From positions 460,708,780 through 460,772,779 of the forward strand of contig NC_053040.3 in the NCBI RefSeq assembly GCF_002575655.3: DNA of 64,000 bases, written 5' to 3'. The notes under the pieces were generated by a model, which saw nothing but the letters and a program-made list of their open reading frames with translations, did not search any database and was not told where the DNA came from. The DNA comes from Aegilops tauschii subsp. strangulata (lineage: Eukaryota > Streptophyta > Magnoliopsida > Poales > Poaceae). Shown here piece after piece: positions 46,882 to 57,514 of the stretch (within the stretch, counting starts at the first letter, position 1; every line of letters starts with the position of its first letter). The translations under genes and the position numbers were made by a program.

Positions 46882-47375
46882 GAGACGCATAGCACTATGC
46901 ATATTTGAACTTTTTGGTAACTTGTTGCCAAAGGGGGAGAAATATGTATAGATCATAGGCTTCGAGAGAGTGTTTTGCTCCTTTGCTTTTGGTTGAACTT
47001 TTTATTGTGTGCCTGTGTGAGATACTTTATGTCCTTGTGCGAGATACTTGTGTGATCATGTGATTGATCATATGCTACTTTAATGCTTGCCTGGATGATA
47101 CTATCTTTTATATCTCTATATAATCATTCACTTTATTTGGTGATGAGTGCACGTTTTTAATGTTTATTATTTTGAGCGCTCCACCAAGATGTATGTGACA
47201 TGGAAGAGTGACCCATGATCCTAATCGATTGTACATTTGCATTCAAAAGCAAATTTTAAATAATGCACAAATTTAGGGCGAGCTCTTGCTTATCACATAC
47301 TTCTCAAAGCGACGATGTATTTCAATCTTATTATCATTTGTCGAAGCTTTGATCTATATGTTGTCATCAATTACC
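46882..47375 (+). other. Copia-2 3' untranslated region
   Basis: About 0.5 kb of AT-rich DNA between the ORF2 stop and the polypurine tract. No coding sequence seen. Confidence 0.6.
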
Positions 47376-47389
47376 AAAAAGGGGGAGAT
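47376..47389 (+). other. Copia-2 polypurine tract
   Basis: AAAAAGGGGGAGAT ends at the first base of the 3' LTR. Confidence 0.92.
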
Positions 47390-49045
47390 TGAAAGTGCAA
47401 CTATCCCTGGGCGGTTTTGGTAATTACTAACAACATATAGCTCATTGAGCTAATGCTATCTCAAGATAAATATTTCAGGAAAGCTCAATGATTGGCATGG
47501 CATGGATTAGGAATGTGGACCCCTCAAAATGCTAAGGAAACATGTTGGCTCAAGCTCAAGACTCTACATTTTACTTTTAGTGATCCAAGATCACATTGAG
47601 TCCATAGGAAAAGCCAATACTATTAAAAGGGATGAGGTGTTGCTTAATGAGGTTCTTGCTCAAAATGCTTAGTGATATGCTCCAAAATCCTCAACCACTT
47701 TCTCATATCCACATATGTCCCAAACCAAAAGTCAAACTCGGCCCTACCGAATCTTTCTATCCAGCGCCACTGAGTTCTGTTGACATAGCCATTGCCACAA
47801 ACCCTAGTCACTTCGGTCTCACCGATAGGGATCTCGGTCTCACCGAGATGGGATTGCAAACTCTCTCTTTCCCTTCGTAACGTTTCGGTCTAACCGAGAT
47901 GAGCGATCGGTCCCACCGAGTTCGCAATGCAATCTCTCTGTTTCCCCTTCGTAACATTTCGGTCCAACCGAAATGAGCGAATCGGTCCCACCGAGTTTGC
48001 CTGACCAACTCTCTGTTTGCTTATTACCAAAATCGGTCCCACCAATTTTGTGTAATCGGTCTCACCGAGATTACGTTATGCCCTAACCTTAATGAAATCG
48101 GTCTCACTGAGTTGACATGTTGGTCCCACTGAAAATCCTAACGTTCATATTTTGAACAGAATCGGTCTGACGGAGTTTTCTCATTCGGTCCCACCGAGTT
48201 TGGTAAATTGTGTGTAACAGTTAGATTTTGTGTGGAGGCTATATATACCCCTCCACCCACTCTTCATTCGTGGAGAGAGCCATCAGAACATGCCTACACT
48301 TCCATCATACATTTGCTGAGAGAGAACCACCTACACTTGTGTTGAGGTCAAGATATTCCATTCCAACCATATAAATCTTGATCTCTAGCCTTCCCCAAGT
48401 TGCTTTCCACTCAAATCATCTTTCCACCAAATCCAATCCTATGAGAGAGAGTTGAGTGTTGGGGAGACTATCATTTGAAGCACAAGAGCAAGGAGTTCAT
48501 CATGACCACACCGTCTATTACCTTTTGGAGAGTGGGGTCTCCTAGATTGGTTAGGTGTCACCTGGGAGCCTCCGTCAAGATTGTGGAGTTGAACCAAGGA
48601 GTTTGTACGGGCAAGGAGATAGCCTACTTCGCGAAGATCTACCCTAGTGAGGCAAGTCCTTCGTGGGTGATGGCCATGGTGGGATAGACAAGGTTGCTTC
48701 TTCATGGACCCTTCATGGGTGGAGCCCTCCGTGGACTCGTGCAACCGTTACCCTTCGTGGGTTGAAGTCTCCATCAACGTGGATGTATGATAGCACCACC
48801 TATCGGAACCACGCCAAAAATCTCCGTGTCTACATTGCGTTTGCTCCCTCAAACTCCTCCCTTTACCTTCATATGCAATTGTTTTACATTCCGCTGCTAT
48901 ACTCTTAGAATTGCATGTGTAGGTTGATTACTTGACTTGTGCTAAGTTGTTAAAATCTGCCAAGAATTAAATTTGGGAAAAGGCTAGATTTTTATTTGGT
49001 CAAGTAGTCTAATCACCCCCCTCTAGACATACTTTCGATCCTACA
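47390..49045 (+). repeat. Copia-2 3' LTR
   Basis: 1,656 bp, uninterrupted. Palindrome cluster TCGGTNNNACCGA at 47737-48202 and TATATATA at 48240-48247. It serves as the reference for recognising the split 5' LTR. Confidence 0.93.
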
Positions 49046-49617
49046 GTCAGGCCATCGATGCACGCCTCGACGAGCGAAGGAGCGAAGGCGTGGAAATCGC
49101 GCTCAACGCGCCTCGGACCCTCAACGAGCAGCTTCTCGCCATCCGGGTGCACCTTCAGCCCGCTCACAGAATGCTTTGCCGCCTGCAGCGCGTCGGAGCT
49201 CAGGTGCTGTCCGCCCTCTGGCCAGAAGCCAATATTCCGCGCACTCCCCGTCGAACTGCCGACTGGCTGGAAGTGGCTGTTGGCCGTCTTCAGGCCTGGA
49301 AAGGCTCTTCGGCCCGGGCGGGTGCACGCAGGGCCTTGGAATTCGTCAAGGCCTGGTACCCCGGGCTAAACCTCGACAAACTGGCCACCTTTCGGCAGGA
49401 GGCCGTCGGGGAGTTGGCGGTGGTAGCAGCCAAGCTTACTCAGCGTGCGCCGACGATCGCCAAGTATACCAACACCAATGACTTCATCCCCGAGCTGGAC
49501 GAGGAGGGTGCCGAGCTGCCGCCCAACTGGTTCGGGCTGAACCTGGCCGACGACGAGGACTCGATGGAGGATATCGCTTCCAATGACGAAGGTGAGGACG
49601 AGGATGGTGAAGACGAC

Positions 49618-49732
49618 TGATGTCTACTATGCAACCTTCTCCTTGTAGACGTTGTTGGGCCTCCAAGTGCAGAGGTTTGTAGGACAGTAGCAAATTTCCC
49701 TCAAGTGGATGACCTAAGGTTTATCAATATGT
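49618..49732 (-). repeat. Gypsy-D first LTR, truncated to about 115 bp
   Basis: It matches the first 113-115 bases of the complete LTRs, then jumps at a short GTG microhomology into internal sequence equivalent to 55087. About 4.4 kb (the rest of the LTR and most of one internal region) has been deleted. It lies against the Gypsy-A antisense gene. Confidence 0.85.
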
Positions 49733-50399
49733 GGGCAAACAACTTATGGGAACAACAATCAACTAGCATAGGAAGGCAAAACAAGCATAACTTCAAAACT
49801 TTAAGCACATAGAGAGGAAACTTGATATTATTGCAATTCCTACATGCATATATTCCTCCCTCATAATAATGTTCAGCAGCATCATGAATGAATTCAACAA
49901 TATAACCAGCACCTAAAACATTCTTTTCATGATCTACAAGCATAGAAAATTTATTACTCTCCACATAAGCAAATTTCTTCTCATGAATAGTAGTGGGAGC
50001 AAACTCAACAAAATAACTATCATGTGATTGAAAATTAAGATCAAAATGACAAGTTTCATGGTTATCATTATTCTTTAAAGCATACGTGTCATCACAATAA
50101 TAATCATAGATATGAGGCATGCTTTCATCATAATAAATTTGCTCATCAAAACTTGGGGGACTAAACATATCATCTTCATCAAACATAGCATCCCCAAGCT
50201 TGTGGCTTTGCATATCATTAGCATCATGGGTATTCAAAGAATTCATACTAACAACATTGCAATCATGCTCATCATTCACATATTTTATGCCAAGCATTCT
50301 ATGTAATTCTTCTTCTAGTACTTTGGCACAATTTTCTTTTCCATCATACTCACGAAAGATATTAAAAAGATGAAGCGTATGAGGCAAACTCAATTCCAT
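49733..50399 (-). pseudogene. Gypsy-D unit 1 ORF, C-terminus lost
   Basis: The same frame as 54989-55753 from its ATG at 50397-50399 to the deletion junction near 49733. It then runs into the LTR remnant and stops at 49701. The C-terminal 30 or so residues are replaced. Confidence 0.7.
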
Positions 50400-50499
50400 T
50401 TTTTTGTAGTTTTCTTTTATAAACTAAACTAGTGATAAAACAAGAAACTAAAAGATTCGATTGCAAGATCTAAAGATATACCTTCAAGCACTCACCTCC

Positions 50500-50524
50500 T
50501 TGGCAACGACACCAGAAAAGAGCT
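50500..50524 (-). other. Gypsy-D primer-binding site, unit 1
   Basis: The minus strand reads CTGGTGTCGTTGCCAAGGAG a few bases inside the LTR at 50525. Related sites occur at about 55855-55873 (TGGCGTCGTTGCCAGG) and 61150-61170. It resembles the TGGCGCCGTTGCC site common in grass Gypsy elements, but unit 1 and unit 3 have a substitution in it. Confidence 0.6.
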
Positions 50525-52174
50525 TGACGTCTACTACGCAACCTTCTCCTTGAAGACGTTGTTGGGCCTCCAAGTGCAGAGTTTTGTAGGACAGTAGCAA
50601 ATTTCCCTCAAGTGGATGACCTAAGGTTTATCAATCCGTGGGAGGCGTAGGTTGAAGATGGTCTCTCTCAAGCAACCCTGCAACCAAATAACAAAGAGTC
50701 TCTTGTGTCCCCAACACACCCAATACAATGGTAAATTGTATAGGTGCACTAGTTCGGCGAAGAGATGGTGATACAAGTGCAATATGGATGGTAGATATAG
50801 GTTTTTGTAATCTGAAAATATAAAAACAGCAAGGTAACAAGTGGTAAAAGTGAGCGTAAACGGTATTGCAATGCTAGGAAACAAGGCCTAGGGTTCATAC
50901 TTTCACTAGTGCAAGTTCTCTCAACAATAATAACATAATTGGATCATATAACTATCCCTCAACATGCAACAAAGAGTCACTCCAAAGTCACTAATAGCGG
51001 AGAACAAACGAAGAGATTATGGTAGGGTACGAAACCACCTCAAAGTTATTCATTCGGATCGATCTATTCAAGAGTTCGTACTAGAATAACACCTTAAGAC
51101 ACATATCAACCAAAACCCTAATGTCACCTAGATACTCCAATGTCACCTCAAGTATCCGTGGGTATGATTATACGATATGCATCACACAATCTCAGATTCA
51201 TCTATTCAACCAACACATAGAACCTCAAAGAGTGCCCCAAAGTTTCTACCGGAGAATCAAGACGAAAACATGTGCCAACCCCTATGCACAGGTTCATTGG
51301 CGGAACCCGCAAGTTGATCACCAAAACATACATCAAGTGAATCACGTGATATCCCATTGTGACCACAGATACGCACGGCAAGACATACATCAAGTGTTCT
51401 CAAATCATTAAAGACTCAATCCGATAAGCTAACTTCAAAGGGAAAACTCAATCCATTACAACTGTGTAGAGGGGGAGAAGAGACATCATAAGCTCCAACT
51501 ATAATAGCAAAGCTCGCGATACATCAAGATCATGCCAAATCAAGAACACGAGAGAGAGAGAGAGAGAGAGAGAGATCAAACACATAGCGACTGGTACATA
51601 CCCTCAGCCCCGAGGGTGAACTACTCCCTCCTCGTCATGGAGAGCGACGGGATGATGAAGATGGCCACCGGTGAGGGTTCCCCCCTCCGACAGGGTGCCG
51701 TAACAGGGTCCCGATTGGTTTTCGGTGGCTACAGAGGCTTGCGGTGGCGTAACTCCCGATCTATTATGTTCCCCGATCGTTTTAGGGTATATGGATATAT
51801 ATAGGGGGAAGAAATACGTCAAGGGAGCCACGAGGGGCCCACGAGGGTGGAGGGCGCGCCCAGGGGGGTGGGCGCGCCCCCCTGCCTCGTGCCTCCCTCC
51901 TTGCTTTCCTGGCGTGCACTCCAAGTCTCCCGGGTTGCTTTCCTTCCAAAAATAACTTCTCCAGAAGGTTTCATTCCGTTTCGACTCCGTTTGATATTCC
52001 TTTTCTTCAAAACACTGAAAAAAGGGAAAAACATGAACTGGCACTGGGCTTTGGGTCAATAGGTTAGTCCCAAAAATAATATAGAAGTGCATAGTAAAGC
52101 CCATAAAACATCCAAGATGGATAATATAATAGCATGGAACAATCAAAAATTATAGATACGTTGGAGACATATCA
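50525..52174 (-). repeat. Gypsy-D second LTR, complete
   Basis: 1,650 bp, TGACGTCTAC to GAGACATATCA. It contains a (GA)n microsatellite at about 51550-51575 and TATATATA at 51796-51803. Confidence 0.92.
51550..51575 (+). repeat. (GA)n microsatellite in the Gypsy-D LTR
   Basis: About 13 GA units here, about 7 in the third LTR (56903-56917) and about 15 in the fourth (62201-62230). Length differs in each copy. Confidence 0.85.
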
Positions 52175-54239
52175 GCATCCCCAAGCTTAATTCCTGCTCG
52201 TCCTCGAGTAGGTAAATGATAAAAACAGAATTTTTGATGTGGAATGCTACTTGGCAAAATTTCAATGTAATTCTTCTTAATTGCGGTATGAATATTCGGA
52301 TCCGAAAGATTCAAGATAAAAGTTCATATTGACATAAAAATAATAATACTTCAAGCATACTAACTAAGCAATTATGTCCTCTCAAAATAACATGGCCAAA
52401 GAAAGTTCATCCCTACAAAATCATATAGTTTGGTCCTGCTCCATTTTCGTCACACAAGAATGCTCTCATCATGCACAACCCCGATGACAAGCCAAGCAAT
52501 TGTTTCATACTTTAGTAATCTCAAAAATTTTCAACCTTCACGCAATACATGAGCATGAGCCATGGATATAGCACTATGGGTGGAATAGAATATGATGATG
52601 GGGGTTATGTGGAGAAGACAAAAAGGAGAAGGTCTCACATCAACGAGGCTAATCAATGGGCTATGGAGATGCCCATCAATTGATGTTAATGCGAGGAGTA
52701 GGGATTGCCATGCAACGGATGTACTAGAGCTATAAATATATGAAAGCTCAACAAAAGAAACTAAGTGGGTGTGCATCCAACTTGCTTGCTCACGAAGACC
52801 TAGGGCACTTGAGGAGGCCCATTGTTGGAATATACAAGCCAAGTTCTATAATGAAAAATTCCCACTAGTATATGAAAGTGACAAAACAAGAGACTCTCTA
52901 TCATGAAGATTATGGTGCTACTTTGAAGCACAAGTGTGGTAAAGGATAGTAACATTGGCCCTTCTCTCTTTTTCTCTTTTTTTGGCTTTCTCTTTTTTAT
53001 GGCCTTTCTCTTTTTTTATTCCTCACTTGGGACAATGCTCTACAAAATGATGATCATCACCCTTCTATTTATTTACAACTCAATAATTACAACTCGGTAC
53101 TAGAACAAAGTATGACTCTATATGAATGCCTCCGGCAGTGTACCGGGATATGCAATGAACCAAGAGTGACATGTATGAAAGAATTATGAATGGTGGCTTT
53201 GCCACAAATACTATATCAACTACATGATCATGCAAAGCAATATGACAATGATGTACGTGTCATGATAAACGGAATGGTGGAAAGTTGCATGGCAATATAT
53301 CTCGGAATGGCTATGGAAATGCCATAATAGGTAGGTATGGTGGCTGTTTTGAGGAAGATATAAGGAGGTTTATGTGTGAAAGAGCGTATCATATCACGGG
53401 GTTTGGATGCACCGGCGAAGTTTGCACCAACTCTCAATGTGAGAAAGGGCAATGCACCGTACCGAAGAGGCTAGCAATGGTGGAAAGGTGAGAGTGCGTA
53501 TAATCCATGGACTCAACATTAGTCATAAAGAACTCACATACTTATTGCAAAAATCTACAAGTCATCAAAAACCAAGCACTATGCGCATGCTCCTAGGGGG
53601 ATAGATTGGTAGGAAAAGACCATCGCTCGTCCCCGACCACCACTCATAAGGAGGACAATCAAAGAACACCTCATGTTTCAAATTTGTTACATAACGTTTA
53701 CCATACGTGCATGCTATGGGACTTGCAAACTTCAACACAAGTATTTCTCAAATTCACAACTACTCAACTAGCACAACTTTAATATCACTACCTCCATGTC
53801 CCAAAACAATCATCAAGCATCAATCTTCTCTTAGTATTCAACACACTCATAAGAAAGTTTTTACTATTCTTGAATACCTAGCATATTAGGATTATTTAAG
53901 AAAATTACCATGCTATTTAAGACTCTCAAAATAATCTAAGTGAAGTATGAGAGATCAATAGTTTCTATAAAACAAATCCACCACCATGCTCTAAAAGATA
54001 TAAGTGAAGTACTAGAGCAAAAACTATATAACTCAAAAGATATAAGTGAAGCACATAGAGTATTCTAATAATTTCCGAATCATGTGTGTCTCTCTCAAAA
54101 GGTGTGTACAGCAAGGATGATTGTGGTAAACTAAAAAACAAAGACTCAAATCATACAAGACGCTCCAAGCAAAACACATATCATGTGGTGAATAAAAATA
54201 TAGCTCCAAGTAAAGTTACCGATGGAAGTAGACGAAAGA

Positions 54240-54263
54240 GGGGATGCCTTCCGGGGCATCCCC
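54240..54263. other. Inverted repeat next to internal polypurine-like copies
   Basis: GGGGATGCC and its partner GGGCATCCCC are separated by about five bases, forming a short, strong hairpin immediately at one of the internal copies of the polypurine-tract sequence. It is also present in unit 3 at about 59537-59560. Confidence 0.6.
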
Positions 54264-54988
54264 AAGCTTTGCCTTTTTGGTGTCCTTAGATTATCTTGGG
54301 GGTGCCACGGGCATCCCCAAGCTTAGGCTCTTGCCACTCCTTGTTCCATAATCCATCAAATCTTTCACCCAAAACATGAAAACTTCACAACACAAAACTC
54401 AGCAGAAAAACTCGTGAGCTCCGTTAGCGAAAGAAAACAAAAGACCACTTCAAGGTACTGTAATGAAATCATTCTTTATTTATATGGGTGTTAAACCTAC
54501 TGTATTCCAACTTCTCTATGGTTTATAAACTCTTTTACTAGCCATAGATTCTTCAAAATAAGCAAACAACACACGAAAAACAGATTCTGTCAAAAATAGA
54601 ACAGTCTGTAGTAATCTGTAACTAAAGCAAACTTCTGGAACTCAGAAAAATCTACCAAAATAGGACGACCTAGATCATTTTTTATTGATCTACTGAAATT
54701 GGAATCAGTATTTTATCACGTTCTGGTGATTTTTAACAATTGTTTTTGCGAACAGAAAGTTTCTGGAATTTTCAGCAAGATCAAATAACTATCATCCAAG
54801 AAGATCCTATAGGTCTTACTTGGCACAAACACTAATTAAAACATGAAAACACATCTAACCAGAAACTAGATGGATTATTTATTACTAAACAGAACCAAAA
54901 AGCAAAGAACTAAAATAAAAACTGGGTTGCCTCCCAACAAGCGCCAACGTTTAACGCCCCTAGCTAGGCATGATGATTTCAATGATGC

Positions 54989-55753
54989 TCACATAAAAGA
55001 TAAGAATTGAAACATAAAGAGAGCATCATGAAGAATATGACTAGCACATTTAAGTCTAACCCACTTCCTATGCATAGGGATTTTGTGAGCAAACAACTTA
55101 TGGGAACAACAATCAACTAGCATAGGAAGGCAAAACAAGCATAACTTCAAAACGTTAAGCACATAGAGAGGAAACTTGATATTATTGCAATTCCTACATG
55201 CATATATTCCTCCCTCATAATAATGTTCAGCAGCATCATGAATGAATTCAACAATATAACCAGCACCTAAAACATTCTTTTCATGATCTACAAGCATAGA
55301 AAATTTATTACTCTCCACATAAGCAAATTTCTTCTCATGAATAGTAGTGGGAGCAAACTCAACAAAATAACTATCATGTGATTGAAAATTAAGATCAAAA
55401 TGACAAGTTTCATGGTTATCATTATTCTTTAAAGCATACGTGTCATCACAATAATAATCATAGATATGAGGCATGCTTTCATCATAATAAATTTGCTCAT
55501 CAAAACTTGGGGGACTAAACATATCATCTTCATCAAACATAGCATCCCCAAGCTTGTGGCTTTGCATATCATTAGCATCATGGGTATTCAAAGAATTCAT
55601 ACTAACAACATTGCAATCATGCTCATCATTCACATATTTTATGCCAAGCATTCTATGTAATTCTTCTTCTAGTACTTTGGCACAATTTTCTTTTCCATCA
55701 TACTCACGAAAGATATTAAAAAGATGAAGCGTATGAGGCAAACTCAATTCCAT
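54989..55753 (-). CDS. Gypsy-D unit 2 ORF: acidic protein, unassigned
   Basis: ATG at 55751-55753 (MELSLPHTLHLF), about 100 bp after the primer site, 254 codons to the stop at 54989. It is rich in Asp, His, Asn and Tyr, with an early Lys/Glu segment (KVLEEELHRMLG), a Cys-rich part (YACRNCNN), and a hydrophobic stretch with several Cys near the C-terminus (LCLFCLPMLVDCC). It is first in the element, where Gag would be, but I see no Gag, protease or polymerase motif. The frame is open in both complete units, which may reflect recent duplication rather than selection. Function unknown. Confidence 0.5.
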   Translation of the reverse strand: MELSLPHTLHLFNIFREYDGKENCAKVLEEELHRMLGIKYVNDEHDCNVVSMNSLNTHDANDMQSHKLGDAMFDEDDMFSPPSFDEQIYYDESMPHIYDYYCDDTYALKNNDNHETCHFDLNFQSHDSYFVEFAPTTIHEKKFAYVESNKFSMLVDHEKNVLGAGYIVEFIHDAAEHYYEGGIYACRNCNNIKFPLYVLNVLKLCLFCLPMLVDCCSHKLFAHKIPMHRKWVRLKCASHILHDALFMFQFLSFM

Positions 55754-55877
55754 TTTTTGTAGTTTTCTTTTATAAACTAAACTAGTGATAAAACAAGAAA
55801 CTAAAAGATTCGATTGCAAGATCTAAAGATATACCTTCAAGCACTCACCTCCCTGGCAACGACGCCAGAAAAGAGCT

Positions 55878-57514
55878 TGACGTCTACTACGCAACCTTCT
55901 CCTTGAAGACGTTGTTGGGCCTCCAAGTGCAGAGTTTTGTAGGACAATAGCAAATTTCCCTCAAGTGGATGACCTAAGGTTTATCAATCCGTGGGAGGCG
56001 TAGGTTGAAGATGGTCTCTCTCAAGCAACCCTGCAACCAAATAACAAAGAGTCTCTTGTGTCCCCAACACACCCAATACAATGGTAAATTGTATAGGTGC
56101 ACTAGTTCGGCGAAGAGATGGTGATACAAGTGCAATATGGATGGTAGATATAGGTTTTTGTAATCTGAAAATATAAAAACAGCAAGGTAACAAGTGGTAA
56201 AAGTGAGCGTAAACGGTATTGCAATGCTAGGAAACAAGGCCTAGGGTTCATACTTTCACTAGTGCAAGTTCTCTCAACAATAATAACATAATTGGATCAT
56301 ATAACTATCCCTCAACATGCAACAAAGAGTCACTCCAAAGTCACTAATAGCGGAGAAGAAATGAAGAGATTATGGTAGGGTACGAAACCACCTCAAAGTT
56401 ATTCATTCGGATCGATCTATTCAAGAGTTCGTACTAGAATAACACCTTAAGACACATATCAACCAAAACCCTAATGTCACCTAGACACTCCAATGTCACC
56501 TCGAGTATCCGTGGGTATGATTATACGATATGCATCACACAATCTCAGATTCATCTATTCAACCAACACATAGAACCTCAAAGAGTGCCCCAAAGTTTCT
56601 ACCGGAGAATCAAGACGAAAACGTGTGCCAACCCCTATGCATAGGTTCATGGGCGGAACCCGCAAGTTGATCACCAAAACATACATCAAGTGAATCACGT
56701 GATATCCCATTGTGACCACAGATACGCACGGCAAGACATACATCAAGTGTTCTCAAATCATTAAAGACTCAATCCGATAAGCTAACTTCAAAGGGAAAAC
56801 TCAATCCATTACAACTGTGTAGAGGGGGAGAAGAGACATCATAAGCTCCAACTATAATAGCAAAGCTCGCGATACATCAAGATCATGCCAAATCAAGAAC
56901 ATGAGAGAGAGAGAGAGATCAAACACATAGCTACTGGTACATACCCTCAGCCCCGAGGGTGAACTACTCCCTCCTCCTCATGGAGAGCGCCGGGATGATG
57001 AAGATGGCCACCGGTGAGGGTTCCCCCCTCCGACAGGGTGCCGTAACAGGGTCCCGATTGGTTTTCGGTGGCTACAGAGGCTTGCGGTGGCGTAACTCCC
57101 GATCTATTATGTTCCCCGATCGTTTTAGGGTATATGGATATATATAGGCGGAAGAAATACGTCAGGGGAGCCACGAGGGGCCCACGAGGGTGGAGGGCGC
57201 CCAGGGGGGTGGGCGCGCCCCCTGCCTCGTGCCTCCCTCCTTGCTTTCCTGGCGTGCACTCCAAGTCTCCCGGGTTGCTTTCCTTCCAAAAATAACTTCT
57301 CCAGAAGGTTTCATTCCGTTTCGACTCCGTTTGATATTCCTTTTCTTCAAAACACTGAAAAAAGGGAAAAACAGGAACTGGCACTGGGCTTTGGGTCAAT
57401 AGGTTAGTCTTAAAAATAATATAGAAGTGCATAGTAAAGCCCATAAAACATCCAAGATGGATAATATAATAGCATGGAACAATCAAAAATTATAGATACG
57501 TTGGAGACATATCA
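55878..57514 (-). repeat. Gypsy-D third LTR, complete
   Basis: 1,637 bp. It is mainly shorter than its neighbours because of a shorter GA tract, and it carries private substitutions (e.g. GAAGAAATGAAG for GAACAAACGAAG). Confidence 0.92.

Larger units (their letters stand above)
9842..49045 (+). mobile_element. Copia-2: non-autonomous Copia-type element carrying four nested insertions
   Basis: LTRs at 9842-19523 (interrupted) and 47390-49045, tRNA-Met primer site, polypurine tract, and a perfect GTCAG duplication at 9837-9841 and 49046-49050. Subtracting the four inserted elements and their duplications leaves about 9.9 kb. It encodes a Copia-type Gag and a second gene (ORF2) with its own upstream TATA box. 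I find no protease, integrase or RT anywhere in the reconstructed element, so it must have used another element's enzymes. It lies inside the last exon of the Gypsy-A antisense gene. Confidence 0.9.
6081..49617 (-). mobile_element. Gypsy-A: Gypsy-type element, 3' part, with antisense ORF
   Basis: The left end is an LTR in minus orientation (TG at 6081). Next to it, on the opposite strand, is a multi-exon gene with a gypsy-type Transposase_28 domain. Gypsy-B shows the same arrangement in mirror image (antisense gene between gag and 3' LTR), which supports reading this as the 3' portion of a related minus-strand element. It is interrupted by Copia-2 at 9842 and truncated at 49617, where Gypsy-D begins. 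No gag, RT or 5' LTR of this element is in the window. Confidence 0.6.
7000..49617 (+). pseudogene. Gypsy-A antisense ORF: Transposase_28-domain / coiled-coil protein, six exons, split by Copia-2
   Basis: Exon 1 (about 7000-7749) encodes the domain Pfam calls putative gypsy-type transposon (Transposase_28), with the segment FVTLCEGYLGVLP, and contains TGA at 7192-7194 where relatives have Trp. Later exons with good splice sites: 7822 to about 8207 (acidic, several stops, e.g. TAG at 7858-7860); about 8290-9053 (Lys/Glu/Ala coiled coil, TAG at 8967-8969); 9224-9308; 9471-9725 (coiled coil); and 9807-9841 continuing at 49051-49617. Copia-2 sits in this last exon, and the frame is continuous when it is removed. 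The stop at 49618-49620 is the first three bases of the Gypsy-D LTR, so the natural C-terminus is lost. The protein's role is unknown, and the stop codons make this copy a pseudogene. Confidence 0.7.
52175..55877 (-). other. Gypsy-D unit 2 internal region
   Basis: 3,703 bp. One supported ORF (54989-55753) next to the primer-site end; the rest is AT-rich and apparently untranslated. A T-rich block at 52960-53020 (CTTTTTCTCTTT repeats) is shortened in unit 3. AAGCTTGGGGATGC, the polypurine-tract sequence (52175-52188), recurs at 54256-54269, 54311-54324 and 55542-55555. Confidence 0.75.

Noticed and set aside
52531..52842. A 103-codon minus-strand frame repeated at 57871-58182 and 63185-63496
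   Set aside because: It is present in each Gypsy-D unit because the units are near-identical. It has no motif and lies in the untranslated part far from the leader, so I do not call it a gene.
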